Made by a program: the position numbers and the translations under genes. From NCBI GenBank assembly GCA_963921355.3, contig OZ001190.1, positions 1,116,001-1,180,000 on the forward strand: DNA of 64,000 nt. Direction: 5' to 3'. Under the pieces are notes generated by a model. It was not told the DNA's origin. It was given only the letters and a program-made list of their open reading frames with translations, and did not search any database. Source of the stretch: CAWUEZ02 sp963921355. Its GTDB lineage: Bacteria; Pseudomonadota; Alphaproteobacteria; Thalassobaculales; Thalassobaculaceae. Of this stretch, positions 25,458 to 33,663 are shown in pieces; position 1 is the first letter of the stretch; each line of letters begins with the position of its first letter.

Positions 25458-26531
25458 ATGTCCGAGACGCTTTCCCTCACAGATGATGACGCTCGCTACC
25501 GCGCGGTGGTGGCACGGGACCGCGCCGCCGACGGCGCCTTTATCGTCGCGGTCCGGACCACCGGCATCTACTGCCGGCCGTTCTGCCCGTCGCGCACGCC
25601 GAAGCGCGAGAACGTCACCTTCTACCGCACGCCCGAACAGGCCCGGACCGCGGGCTATCGCGCCTGCCGGCGGTGCCGGCCCGACGAGTCGGTTCCGCCC
25701 GATCCCCGGTTGACGCCGGTACGGGCCGCCTGCCGGGCGATCGAGAGCGCGGAGGAGGAGTGCCCCAGTCTGAAGGCCCTCGGCGAGGCCGCCGGTCTCA
25801 GCCCCTATCATCTGCAGCGCGGTTTCAAAGCGGTGATGGGGATCACGCCGCGCCAGTATTGGGACGCGCGGCGCCTGGGGCGTCTGAAGGACAATCTGAA
25901 AGCGGGGGAAGGTGTGGCATCGGCGCTGTACGGGGCGGGTTACGGTTCGTCCAGTCGCCTGTACGAGAAAGCGAGGGCACAGTTGGGCATGACACCGGCC
26001 AGCTACGGCAAAGGTGGCGCGGGGGCGGTGATCGCCTATGCCTTCGCTGATACCGCGCTCGGACGCCTGATCGTGGGCGCCACCAAGAGCGGCGTGTGTT
26101 TCGTCGGCATCGGTGATGACGACGCCGGGCTGATCGAGGAGCTGCGCGGCGACTTCCCGGCCGCCATGTTGGCGGCCGATCCCTCGGGTCTCGGCGAGAC
26201 CCTCGCCCTGGTTTCCGCGATGCTCGAGGGCCGGGCGCCGCACGCGGCCCTGCCGCTCGATATTCGCGGTACCGCCTTTCAGCGCCAGGTCTGGGAGGCG
26301 CTCCGGGCGATCCCGATGGGCGAGACCCGAACCTACGCCGAACTGGCGGCGGCGATCGGCAAGCCGAAGGCGATCCGGGCGGTCGGCTCCGCCTGCGCCA
26401 ACAATCCGGTTTCGCTGATCGTTCCCTGTCACCGGGCGGTCGGCACCGACGGCACCCTGCGCGGCTATCGTTGGGGGTTGGCGCGCAAACAGGCCCTGAT
26501 CGACACCGAGGCCCGGGCGGCTCGCCCCTAG
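25458..26531 (+). CDS. ada: Bifunctional Ada: DNA methyltransferase and transcriptional activator
   Basis: Ada repairs methyl phosphotriesters through its N-terminal zinc cysteine and O6-methylguanine through its C-terminal cysteine; the methylated protein activates the adaptive response. The 357-residue protein has zinc ligands C39, C43, C70 and C73 (IYCRPFC, ACRRC), with C39 the expected methyl acceptor. An AraC-type HTH follows (about 85-180), then the MGMT domain with C324 in VPCHRAVG and the preceding RAVGSACANNP. ACAGGAGAT precedes ATG 25458. No alkA or alkB lies beside it. It is divergent from ugpB. Confidence 0.95.
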   Translation: MSETLSLTDDDARYRAVVARDRAADGAFIVAVRTTGIYCRPFCPSRTPKRENVTFYRTPEQARTAGYRACRRCRPDESVPPDPRLTPVRAACRAIESAEEECPSLKALGEAAGLSPYHLQRGFKAVMGITPRQYWDARRLGRLKDNLKAGEGVASALYGAGYGSSSRLYEKARAQLGMTPASYGKGGAGAVIAYAFADTALGRLIVGATKSGVCFVGIGDDDAGLIEELRGDFPAAMLAADPSGLGETLALVSAMLEGRAPHAALPLDIRGTAFQRQVWEALRAIPMGETRTYAELAAAIGKPKAIRAVGSACANNPVSLIVPCHRAVGTDGTLRGYRWGLARKQALIDTEARAARP

Positions 26532-26602
26532 GATCAGAGCATTGACGGGCCGGCGTGGTGCTGTCCCACTTGCTGGATCGTCACCCGAGACCGGAGCCGC
26601 CC

Positions 26603-27043
26603 ATGCCTACTGAGCCCGCCACCGTCCCCATGGTCGACTATGCCGAGGCCAGCCCCGAGGTTAAGGCCGTGTTCGACGACATCATGGCGACCAAGGGCAT
26701 CAACTTCGTGCCCAACGTCTGGCGGGTCTGGGCGACCCATCCACCGACGCTGAAGCGGCTCTGGTCCGGATTGAAGGAGGTCATGGCACCTGGGGCCCTG
26801 GACGCCAAGACCAAGGAGATGATCGCGGTGGCGGTCTCGGCGACCAACGGCTGTGACTACTGCATCCGCAGCCACACCGCGGCGGCGCGCAAGCTCGGCA
26901 TGACCGACGCGCAGTATGGCGAACTGCTGGCCGTCGTCGGCATGTTCAATCAGACCAACGCCCTGGCCGAGGCCTACAAGGTCCCGGTCGACGACGGGTT
27001 CGTCCGCCCCTGGTCGGATCAGCCGGGGTCCGCCGGGGATTGA
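26603..27043 (+). CDS. Carboxymuconolactone decarboxylase / AhpD-like peroxidase-related protein
   Basis: The 146-residue helical protein carries the AhpD-type redox motif C84-x-x-C87 with H91 (CDYCIRSHTAA) and E72 upstream (KEMIAVAVSA). This points to a thiol peroxidase or peroxiredoxin-recycling activity rather than lactone decarboxylation. ATG 26603 was chosen; an in-frame GTG at 26555 lacks family similarity. It sits 71 nt after ada on the same strand, so it may belong to a stress-response transcript. Confidence 0.82.
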   Translation: MPTEPATVPMVDYAEASPEVKAVFDDIMATKGINFVPNVWRVWATHPPTLKRLWSGLKEVMAPGALDAKTKEMIAVAVSATNGCDYCIRSHTAAARKLGMTDAQYGELLAVVGMFNQTNALAEAYKVPVDDGFVRPWSDQPGSAGD

Positions 27044-27173
27044 ACCGTGCCGCAAGGGAACGGGTCTTTCCTTGTGTGCCGGCTATTGTTGCCATTGCGT
27101 TGATGGTGGCCCGCGCCACATTGATTGCCACCGAGCCGCCGCCGGCTCGGCAGCAAGTTTGGAGGACCCCACC

Positions 27174-28404
27174 GTGGCCGGACCGCTCGAAGGGTTTCGC
27201 ATCATCGATCTGACGAGCGTGGTTTCCGGGCCGCTCGGGACCATGCTGCTGGCCGACCAGGGTGCGGAAGTGATCAAGGTCGAGAATCCGTCCGGTGGTG
27301 ATTTCACCCGGGCGATGGCCAACCGTCAGGGCGGGTTCTCAGCATCGTTTCTGAACAACAACCGCTCGAAGAAATCGGTCGCCCTGAACCTGAAGGATCC
27401 GCGCGGCGTCGAGACGGTCCTCAAGCTGGTGGCGGGGGCCGATTCCTTCGTCCAGAACCTGCGGCCCCGGCGTCATCGAGCGGATGGGTCTGGGCGAGGC
27501 CGCGGTCCGGGCCGCCAACCCGTCCATCGTCTACGTCTCGATCAGCGGGTTCGGTGCCGATGGACCCTATGCCCAGAAGCCGGTCTACGACCCGCTGGTC
27601 CATGCGCTGTCGGGACTGACCTCGATCCAGGGCGGATCCGACCAGGCCCGGCCCCGGCTGGTGCGCACCATCATCCCCGACAAGATGACCGGCTACACGG
27701 CGGCCCAGACCATCACGGCGGCCCTGTTGCGCCGCGAGCGCACCGGTGAGGGTCAGCACGTGCGGGTCTCGATGCTGGACAGCGTCGTTCACTTCCTCTG
27801 GCACTCGGACATGGGCAGCCAGACCTTCGTCGACGGTCCGCTGCCCCAGGAGGCGGCCGCCAGCTTCATCGATCTGATCTACGAGACCACCGATGGCCAC
27901 ATCACGGTCGCGGTCAACACCGACAAGCAGTGGGAGTCGCTGGCGCGCGCCCTCGACCGGCTGGAATGGCTGAACGACCCGCGGTTCGCCACCCCGGCGC
28001 TGCGCCACGAGAACATTGACGACCGGCTGACGCTGACCCAGGAGGTTCTGGCAAGCGGCAGTTCGGCCCATTGGCTGGAACGCCTGGAGGCCCACGACGT
28101 GCCCTGCGCGCCGGTCCTGACCCGCAGCCAGATGGTCGACCATCCCCAGGTCACGGCCAGCGGGATCGTTGTCGAACTCGACCACCCGCAGGCGGGCCGT
28201 CTGCGCCAGGCCCGGCCGGCGGCGACCTTCTCGCAGACCCCAACGGATCTGACCCGCGGCGCCCCTGTGCTCGGTGCGCACACCGAAGCCGTCCTGACCG
28301 ATGCCGGGTTCACGGCGCAGGAGATAGCGACCCTCCGCGCCGAGGGTGTTGCTGCGGACGCCCCGGAGAGCCGCACGAAGAGCCGCACGGAGACGCCGGT
28401 ATGA
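27174..28404 (+). pseudogene. Family III CoA-transferase (CaiB/BaiF type) with a one-base frameshift
   Basis: GTG 27174, seven bases after GGAGGA, begins AGPLEGFRIIDLTSVVSGPL, the classic N-terminus of CoA-transferase family III. The frame holds to VQNLRP, then would run out. A clean continuation VIERMGLGEAAVRAANPSIVY appears in the +1 frame. The break is at CGGCCCCGGC (C-run 27465-27468): three C's instead of four restores the whole 409-residue protein. The remainder is normal, with the putative catalytic Asp in SMLDSVVHF and GEGQHVRVS before it. It may be a real inactivating mutation, programmed slippage or a base-calling error. It overlaps the glutathione transferase start by 4 nt. Confidence 0.85.
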
Positions 28405-29108
28405 TCGATTTCTACTACTGGCCGACGCCGAACGGCTGGAAGGTGTCGATCCTGCTCGAGGAGTTGGGCGTCGACTACACCCTGATCCCCGTCAACATCT
28501 ACAAGGGCGACCAGTTCAAGGCGGATTTCCTGGCGATCAGCCCGAACAACCGGATGCCGGCGATCGTCGACCACGACCCCGATAACGGCGGCTCCAGCGG
28601 CGCGCCGGTCAGCGTTTTCGAGTCCGGGGCGATCATGTTCTATCTCGCCCGCAAGTTCGGGCGTTTCATGCCCGCCGATCCGCAGGGCGAGAAGGAGGCC
28701 CTGGAGTGGCTGTTCTGGCAGACCGGCAACCAGGGGCCGATGGCGGGGCAGCTGAGCCATTTCGCCAACTACGCTGAAGGCGATCACCCCTATTCCGAAC
28801 AGCGCTACGCAAATGAGTACGACCGCTGTCTCGGAGTGCTGGAGCGTCGACTGACCGACCGACAATGGCTGCTGGGCGCCGACTATTCGATCGCCGACAT
28901 GATCTGCTGGCCCTGGGTGCTGATCGCGAAACCGCTGGGGCGGTCGCTGGACGAGTTCCCGAATGTCCGCCGCTGGCGGGCGGCGGTGAAGGAGCGGCCG
29001 GCGGTCCAGCGCGGTGTCGATGTCGGCAAGGAATGGCGCCGGGCCGCGCCCCCCACTCCGGAGGAGCGCCGCATCCTGTTCAACCAGACCGGCCGGCTCG
29101 ACGGCTGA
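28401..29108 (+). CDS. Glutathione S-transferase family protein (YfcG/YghU-like)
   Basis: The 235-residue protein has an N-terminal thioredoxin-like domain beginning FYYWPTPNGWKVSILLEELG; TPNGWK is diagnostic of the nu-class YfcG/YghU branch, which acts as a GSH-dependent disulfide reductase. SPNNRMPAIVD and FESGAIMFYLA give the cis-Pro and GSH-binding region. The C-terminal helical domain contains YSIADMICWPWV. Its ATG overlaps the stop of the CoA-transferase gene (ATGA), showing translational coupling with the frameshifted gene. Confidence 0.9.
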   Translation: MIDFYYWPTPNGWKVSILLEELGVDYTLIPVNIYKGDQFKADFLAISPNNRMPAIVDHDPDNGGSSGAPVSVFESGAIMFYLARKFGRFMPADPQGEKEALEWLFWQTGNQGPMAGQLSHFANYAEGDHPYSEQRYANEYDRCLGVLERRLTDRQWLLGADYSIADMICWPWVLIAKPLGRSLDEFPNVRRWRAAVKERPAVQRGVDVGKEWRRAAPPTPEERRILFNQTGRLDG

Positions 29109-29320
29109 GGGGTCCCGGTCGAGAGCCGGAGCCAGCCCGCCTTTCTTTCGTCACCGCCTTGGGCCAAACTCGCGCCAAATCGGGAGCGGTTTCCGCCCGG
29201 TGCCGACACCAAGGGTCCCGGTCGATGCACTCCCGCACGTGAAAGAGAGCCGGCGCGCCGGTCCGCTCGGAACGTTCCGACGCGCGGCTGCGGTGGCGGC
29301 TCGGTCTGCCGAGGAACGCC

Positions 29321-30097
29321 GTGGTCCGGTTCGAAAACGTGTTCATGCGCTATGACGGCGGACCGGTCATCCTGCGCGATGTCTCCTTCAACCTGGAGCC
29401 GGGGACCTTCCACTTCCTGACCGGGCCAAGCGGCGCCGGCAAATCGACCCTGCTGCGCCTGATGTATCTTGCAGCCCGCCCGGTTTCCGGCCGGGTCACA
29501 CTGTTCGGCCGCGACGCGGCGAAGATCCCCCGGCGCGAGCGGGCCGCCTTCCGGCGGCAGATCGGTGTCGTGTTTCAGGATTTCAGACTGCTGTCGCACC
29601 TGTCCGCGCTCGACAATGTCGCGCTGCCGCTCCGGATTGCCGGCACCCGGGAGGCGGTGATCCGCGCCCATGTGCCGGAGCTGCTGTCCTGGGTCGGGCT
29701 GTCCGGTCACCTGGATGCCCTGCCGGCCACCTTGTCCGGCGGGGAGCAGCAGCGCATCGCCATCGCCCGGGCGGTGATCGCGCGGCCGCGTCTGCTGCTG
29801 GCCGACGAGCCGACCGGGAATGTGGACGACCAGATCGCGGTCAGACTGCTCTATCTGTTCGAGGAACTGCACAAGATGGGCACCACCGTGGTGATCGCCA
29901 CGCACAACGAGGCGCTGGTCGACCGGTTCGATTATCCCCGTCTGCACCTGGAGAACGCCAGGGTGACCAGCCAGGTGTCGACCAGTCTGGTCCGGCGCCC
30001 GCCCCCGCGCCCGGTGGCATCAGGATCCTCCTCAGCGGGGTCACCCGCAGCGGAGTCGCCCTCAGCCGAAACCACCGGAGCCCGGCGGTCGCAGTGA
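29321..30097 (+). CDS. ftsE: Cell-division ATP-binding protein FtsE
   Basis: FtsE is the ATPase of the FtsEX complex that activates septal peptidoglycan hydrolases. GTG 29321 follows GAGGAA. The 258-residue protein has Walker A GPSGAGKST (35-43), signature LSGGEQ (138-143) and Walker B ending DE (162-163). A Pro/Ser/Ala-rich tail (about 222-258) is longer than in the roughly 220-residue enterobacterial protein and looks disordered. Its stop overlaps the ftsX start. The preceding 212-bp gap (29109-29320) shows no gene. Confidence 0.94.
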   Translation: MVRFENVFMRYDGGPVILRDVSFNLEPGTFHFLTGPSGAGKSTLLRLMYLAARPVSGRVTLFGRDAAKIPRRERAAFRRQIGVVFQDFRLLSHLSALDNVALPLRIAGTREAVIRAHVPELLSWVGLSGHLDALPATLSGGEQQRIAIARAVIARPRLLLADEPTGNVDDQIAVRLLYLFEELHKMGTTVVIATHNEALVDRFDYPRLHLENARVTSQVSTSLVRRPPPRPVASGSSSAGSPAAESPSAETTGARRSQ

Positions 30098-30993
30098 TGT
30101 TCGGGCGCGCCGATCTTGCGCTCGGGCGTGATGCGTCGAGCCGGTTCCTCCCGACGCTGCTGGCGGTGATGGTCTATCTCGCCGCGCTCGCGATCGCGGG
30201 CACGCTGGCGGCGCGCGGCTTCGTCGGCACCTGGGACGCCCGGCTGACCGGCACGTTGACGGTTCAGGTCCCGCCCGACGGTACCGGAGCCGGCCGCGAG
30301 CGCCTCGATTCGGTATTGCGGTTGCTGCGGGTCACGCCGGGGGTGATCGCCGCGGAACCGGTGCCCCGGGATGTCGCGTCCCGTTTGCTCGAACCCTGGC
30401 TCGGCGCTGATCTTGTCGGAACCCTGCCGCTGCCACGTCTGGTCGACGTGCGGGTTGACCCTGGCCAGCCGGTCAACCTGGAAGCGCTTCGCGAGCGGTT
30501 GGAGAACGCTGCCGCGGGAACAACGCTCGACGACCATGGCCGATGGCTGGCCGACGCCCGCTCGGTCGCGCGGGCGGTCACGATCGTCGCAAGCGGGGTG
30601 CTGGCCGTGGTGCTGTTGGCGGCGGTGCTGGTTGTCGTCTTCGCGGTGCGGACCGGCCTTGCCGTGCACCGTGACGAGATCGAGATCCTGCACCTGATCG
30701 GCGCGCCCAACGGCTACATCGCGCGGCAGTTCCAATGGTACACCGGCCGGCTTGCCCTGCTGGGCGGGGTCGTCGGCGCGATTCTGGCGATTGCGAGCCT
30801 GGTGGCGCTTCAGGTCGCGCTCGACCGCTGGTCGCTCGACTCAAGCTCGGTCGGGTTGGACGGGCTGATCGCCCTGATGCGGCTCGGCTGGCAGGACTGG
30901 GTGGCTTTTGCCCTGGTTCCGCTGCTGATCGCCGTGATCGCCATGGTGACCGCCCGGATCTCGGTGCTGATCTCGCTTGCGAGGCTGGCCTGA
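30097..30993 (+). CDS. ftsX: Cell-division protein FtsX
   Basis: FtsX is the membrane partner of FtsE. From ATG 30097 it has 298 residues: first membrane helix FLPTLLAVMVYLAALAIAG (about 18-40), a periplasmic domain that contacts amidase activators (about 45-165), and three C-terminal helices (about 167-190, 218-240, 268-290). ATPGVI and HLIGAPNGYIARQFQW are recognisable FtsX segments. A GTG at 30094 immediately before is an alternative start. It overlaps the ftsE stop by one base. Confidence 0.93.
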   Translation: MFGRADLALGRDASSRFLPTLLAVMVYLAALAIAGTLAARGFVGTWDARLTGTLTVQVPPDGTGAGRERLDSVLRLLRVTPGVIAAEPVPRDVASRLLEPWLGADLVGTLPLPRLVDVRVDPGQPVNLEALRERLENAAAGTTLDDHGRWLADARSVARAVTIVASGVLAVVLLAAVLVVVFAVRTGLAVHRDEIEILHLIGAPNGYIARQFQWYTGRLALLGGVVGAILAIASLVALQVALDRWSLDSSSVGLDGLIALMRLGWQDWVAFALVPLLIAVIAMVTARISVLISLARLA

Positions 30994-30995
30994 CA

Positions 30996-31679
30996 ATGGC
31001 GGCGCGTCGGTACCGTTTTCGTCGGGTCCGCCCGCACCCGTTTCGCAGGGTGGCGCTTACGCTGGTTGCAATCGCGCTGATCGGCGGCGTGGCCTGGGCT
31101 GTCGGGTTCCTGCGCTTCGTCGATCAGCTCCCGCGCGCCGCGCCGGCGACGGCCGCAACGGCCGAGGCGGCCGTCGTGCTGACCGGCGGCAGCCGCCGGC
31201 TGGAGGCAGGGTTCGCCTTGCTGGCGGCCGAGAACGCCCCGATTCTGTTCGTCAGCGGTGTCGACGAACGGGTCGATGCCGATGAGTTGAAGGCCCTGAT
31301 TGCGGCCACCACTCCGCATCTCAGCGCCGAAACCATCGCCTGCTGCCTGATCCTCGGTTACGGCGCGACCGACACGATCGGCAACGCCAGGGAGACCGGG
31401 CTCTGGATGCGGAACGGCGACCGGCGGTCGATCATTCTCGTGACCTCGAACTATCACATGCCCCGGGCCCGTCTGGAGTTCGAGCACGCGATGCCGGGGG
31501 TGGCGATCCACGAACACGCGGTGGTGCCGGCCGATGTCAGGCTGGACGCATGGTGGCGCTACCCGGGAACGCTTGCCCTTCTGGCCGGCGAATGGACGAA
31601 ATACCTGTTCGCCATGGTCCGCATCGTTGCCACCGGCTGGATATCAGCGCTCCGTCCGGGAGCGGAACTCAGCAGCTGA
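30996..31679 (+). CDS. DUF218 (YdcF/ElyC-like) membrane protein
   Basis: The 227-residue protein has one N-terminal membrane helix (about 18-40) and a DUF218 domain outside it. Family motifs AAVVLTGGSRRLEAG, DTIGNARETGLW and VTSNYHMPRARLEFE are present. ElyC of Escherichia coli affects lipid-carrier and peptidoglycan metabolism; the catalytic role is not established. It starts 2 nt after ftsX, and the ftsE-ftsX-DUF218 order is common in alphaproteobacteria, linking it to envelope growth. Confidence 0.88.
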   Translation: MAARRYRFRRVRPHPFRRVALTLVAIALIGGVAWAVGFLRFVDQLPRAAPATAATAEAAVVLTGGSRRLEAGFALLAAENAPILFVSGVDERVDADELKALIAATTPHLSAETIACCLILGYGATDTIGNARETGLWMRNGDRRSIILVTSNYHMPRARLEFEHAMPGVAIHEHAVVPADVRLDAWWRYPGTLALLAGEWTKYLFAMVRIVATGWISALRPGAELSS

Positions 31680-31693
31680 TGGAACCGGTCGGG

Positions 31694-33451
31694 TCAGGCT
31701 GAGCTTTTCAGCGCGGCGACCACCCGCTCCGCCGGCGGGTGAACGATGACGGTCGTTCCCTGGCCGGGCCGGGTGCGGATCGTCATTTCACCGCCGTGCA
31801 GTTCGGTCAGACGTCGGCTGAGCGGCAGCCCGATGCCGAGCCCCTCGTTGCGCCGGTTCATCGGGTCTTCGGTCTGCTCGAACAGCCGCAGCGACGCCGA
31901 AAGCTCCTCTTCGCTCATGCCGGAGCCGTCATCGGTCACCGACAGCGTGACGCCGCCGTGCTGGTGGTCGACAAGGGCGGAGACCTCGACCTGACCGCCC
32001 TGTGACACCGCGCTCAATGCGTTCGCGGACAGGCTTGGCACGATCTGCTTGAGACGCTGGAAGTCACCGCGAACGGCCGGGAGGTCCGGCGCGACCTCGA
32101 CGGTGAACGCAACCTCCTTGGGCTCAGCGGTGGGGGCCAGGGCCTCAACGGCCTCGTGGACGACGGCGTTGATGTCGACGCAATCGTCCTCAAGCTCCAG
32201 CTGGCCCGACTCGCTGCGGGCCAGGTCGAGCAGGTCGTTGACCTGGCGGAGCAGATGCCGACCGCTGTCCATGACGAAGGTGGCCTGTTCGCGACCGGCC
32301 TCATTCGCCTGGCTCTTAACGAGGATCTCGGCAAACCCGATGATCGCGTTCAACGGCGTGCGCAGTTCGTGGCCGACAACGGCCAGAAACCGTGTCTTGG
32401 CCCGGTTGCCCTGCTCGGCGAGGTCCAGGGCCTCGGAAAGCTCGGCCGTGCGTTCCTGCACCCGGCGCCGGATCGTCGCATTCTGAAACAACAGCAGGAT
32501 CAGGGCGCTGCCGATGCCAAGGCTGATGGCGCTGCCCCCGATGCCGGCCATCAGCGGCGGGTTGTTGTCGACGCCGCCCTGGTAATTGGCGTGCAGATCC
32601 CAGCGCAGCCGCCACCGGGCGTCACCATGGGCGAAGCGGAAGCTGAAGGACTCGACCGGCTCGTCCGCCAGATCCGGTGGGACGAGAATCGGTTGCGGAC
32701 CGCTCGTGGTTCCCCAACTGCTGTCCTCCTGGTCGAGACGCAGGTGCAGCCCTTCCGAGCCACCGCCCCTGACGGTTCTGTCAAACAATTCATCCAGGTC
32801 CAGCAGTCCGACCAGCACGCCGTCGTCTCCGGCGTTCCGCGTCGCCATCGCGAACGCCGCCGTCCAGCGATCCTTGTACTTGAAAGCCGGGCTCATGATC
32901 GGGGTGTCCGGGAGTCGCGTGGCGCTGAGCACGGCCGGTCGGAACGAGTTGTCCGACACCAGATCGGCGCCGAGCCGCAGAACGGACGCGTTGCCGCTCG
33001 GCAGGGTGACTGGGAAGTGGACCAGGCTGCTCGGGGCCGTGGACTCGGGATCACTGGGAACGGTCAGGCCCACCCCGACACTGCTTTCGAAGGCCGGGCG
33101 GTCCGGCCGCTTGACCTCGGTCGCGTAGGCCAGGCTGCTCAGCGTCAGGCTGAGCGCGTCGGCCGGCAGGGCGGTTTCGGCGGCCAGCAACTCCTCCCGT
33201 TCGACCCGCTCCGAGCCGACGAACCAGACCGACAGCGCCCGCACCTGGGTCTCGGTCTGCACCAGCGCGGAGTCGACCTGCGAGGTCAGATCGAGCGCTT
33301 CCGATCGACCCCGCTCCAGCCAGGCCCGATGGTTCTGCTCGGCGATCGACTGCCCCCAATACCAGGACCCGATAATCCCGGCGAGTGTCAGGCCGCCGAC
33401 GGCGACCGCCCACAGGAAGGGGCCGGGCTGTTGGGAATTGGGCGTGGTCAT
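31694..33451 (-). CDS. Membrane histidine kinase with CHASE-like sensor
   Basis: The 585-residue kinase has a first membrane helix at about 12-32, an extracytoplasmic region of about 280 residues that resembles CHASE (QTETQVRALSVWFVGS, LSSLAYATEVKR), and a second helix at about 305-325. A short coiled coil and HisKA follow, with H361 in VVGHELRTPLN, then HATPase_c with N-box SANAL, DDGSGMS and GLGIGLPLSRR. No receiver domain or response regulator lies next to it, so its partner is elsewhere. ATG 33451 is chosen; an in-frame ATG at 33529 would add 26 residues and neither has a clear Shine-Dalgarno. Confidence 0.85.
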   Translation of the reverse strand: MTTPNSQQPGPFLWAVAVGGLTLAGIIGSWYWGQSIAEQNHRAWLERGRSEALDLTSQVDSALVQTETQVRALSVWFVGSERVEREELLAAETALPADALSLTLSSLAYATEVKRPDRPAFESSVGVGLTVPSDPESTAPSSLVHFPVTLPSGNASVLRLGADLVSDNSFRPAVLSATRLPDTPIMSPAFKYKDRWTAAFAMATRNAGDDGVLVGLLDLDELFDRTVRGGGSEGLHLRLDQEDSSWGTTSGPQPILVPPDLADEPVESFSFRFAHGDARWRLRWDLHANYQGGVDNNPPLMAGIGGSAISLGIGSALILLLFQNATIRRRVQERTAELSEALDLAEQGNRAKTRFLAVVGHELRTPLNAIIGFAEILVKSQANEAGREQATFVMDSGRHLLRQVNDLLDLARSESGQLELEDDCVDINAVVHEAVEALAPTAEPKEVAFTVEVAPDLPAVRGDFQRLKQIVPSLSANALSAVSQGGQVEVSALVDHQHGGVTLSVTDDGSGMSEEELSASLRLFEQTEDPMNRRNEGLGIGLPLSRRLTELHGGEMTIRTRPGQGTTVIVHPPAERVVAALKSSA

Positions 33452-33663
33452 CGGGCGTCTGCAGTCTGCGGCGCTGTTAAGGTAAACGCCCGACCAATCT
33501 GCCACATCCCCTCGATGCCGCGCATGCATTTCGTTTCAACGATTGCTGGAATGCAGGCTGGTCAGGCCGGGTCGAAAAGACGCTCCGGCCCGGTGCTTGC
33601 GGTCTCGACGGCCTGCCCGTACTCTCTTCGTTCTCCAAATCACGCTCTTGGGAAGGCCGTTCA

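Noticed and set aside
33530..33663. Cobalamin riboswitch upstream of nrdJ
   Set aside because: No B12-box or kissing-loop pattern; the gap is also too short for a full riboswitch.
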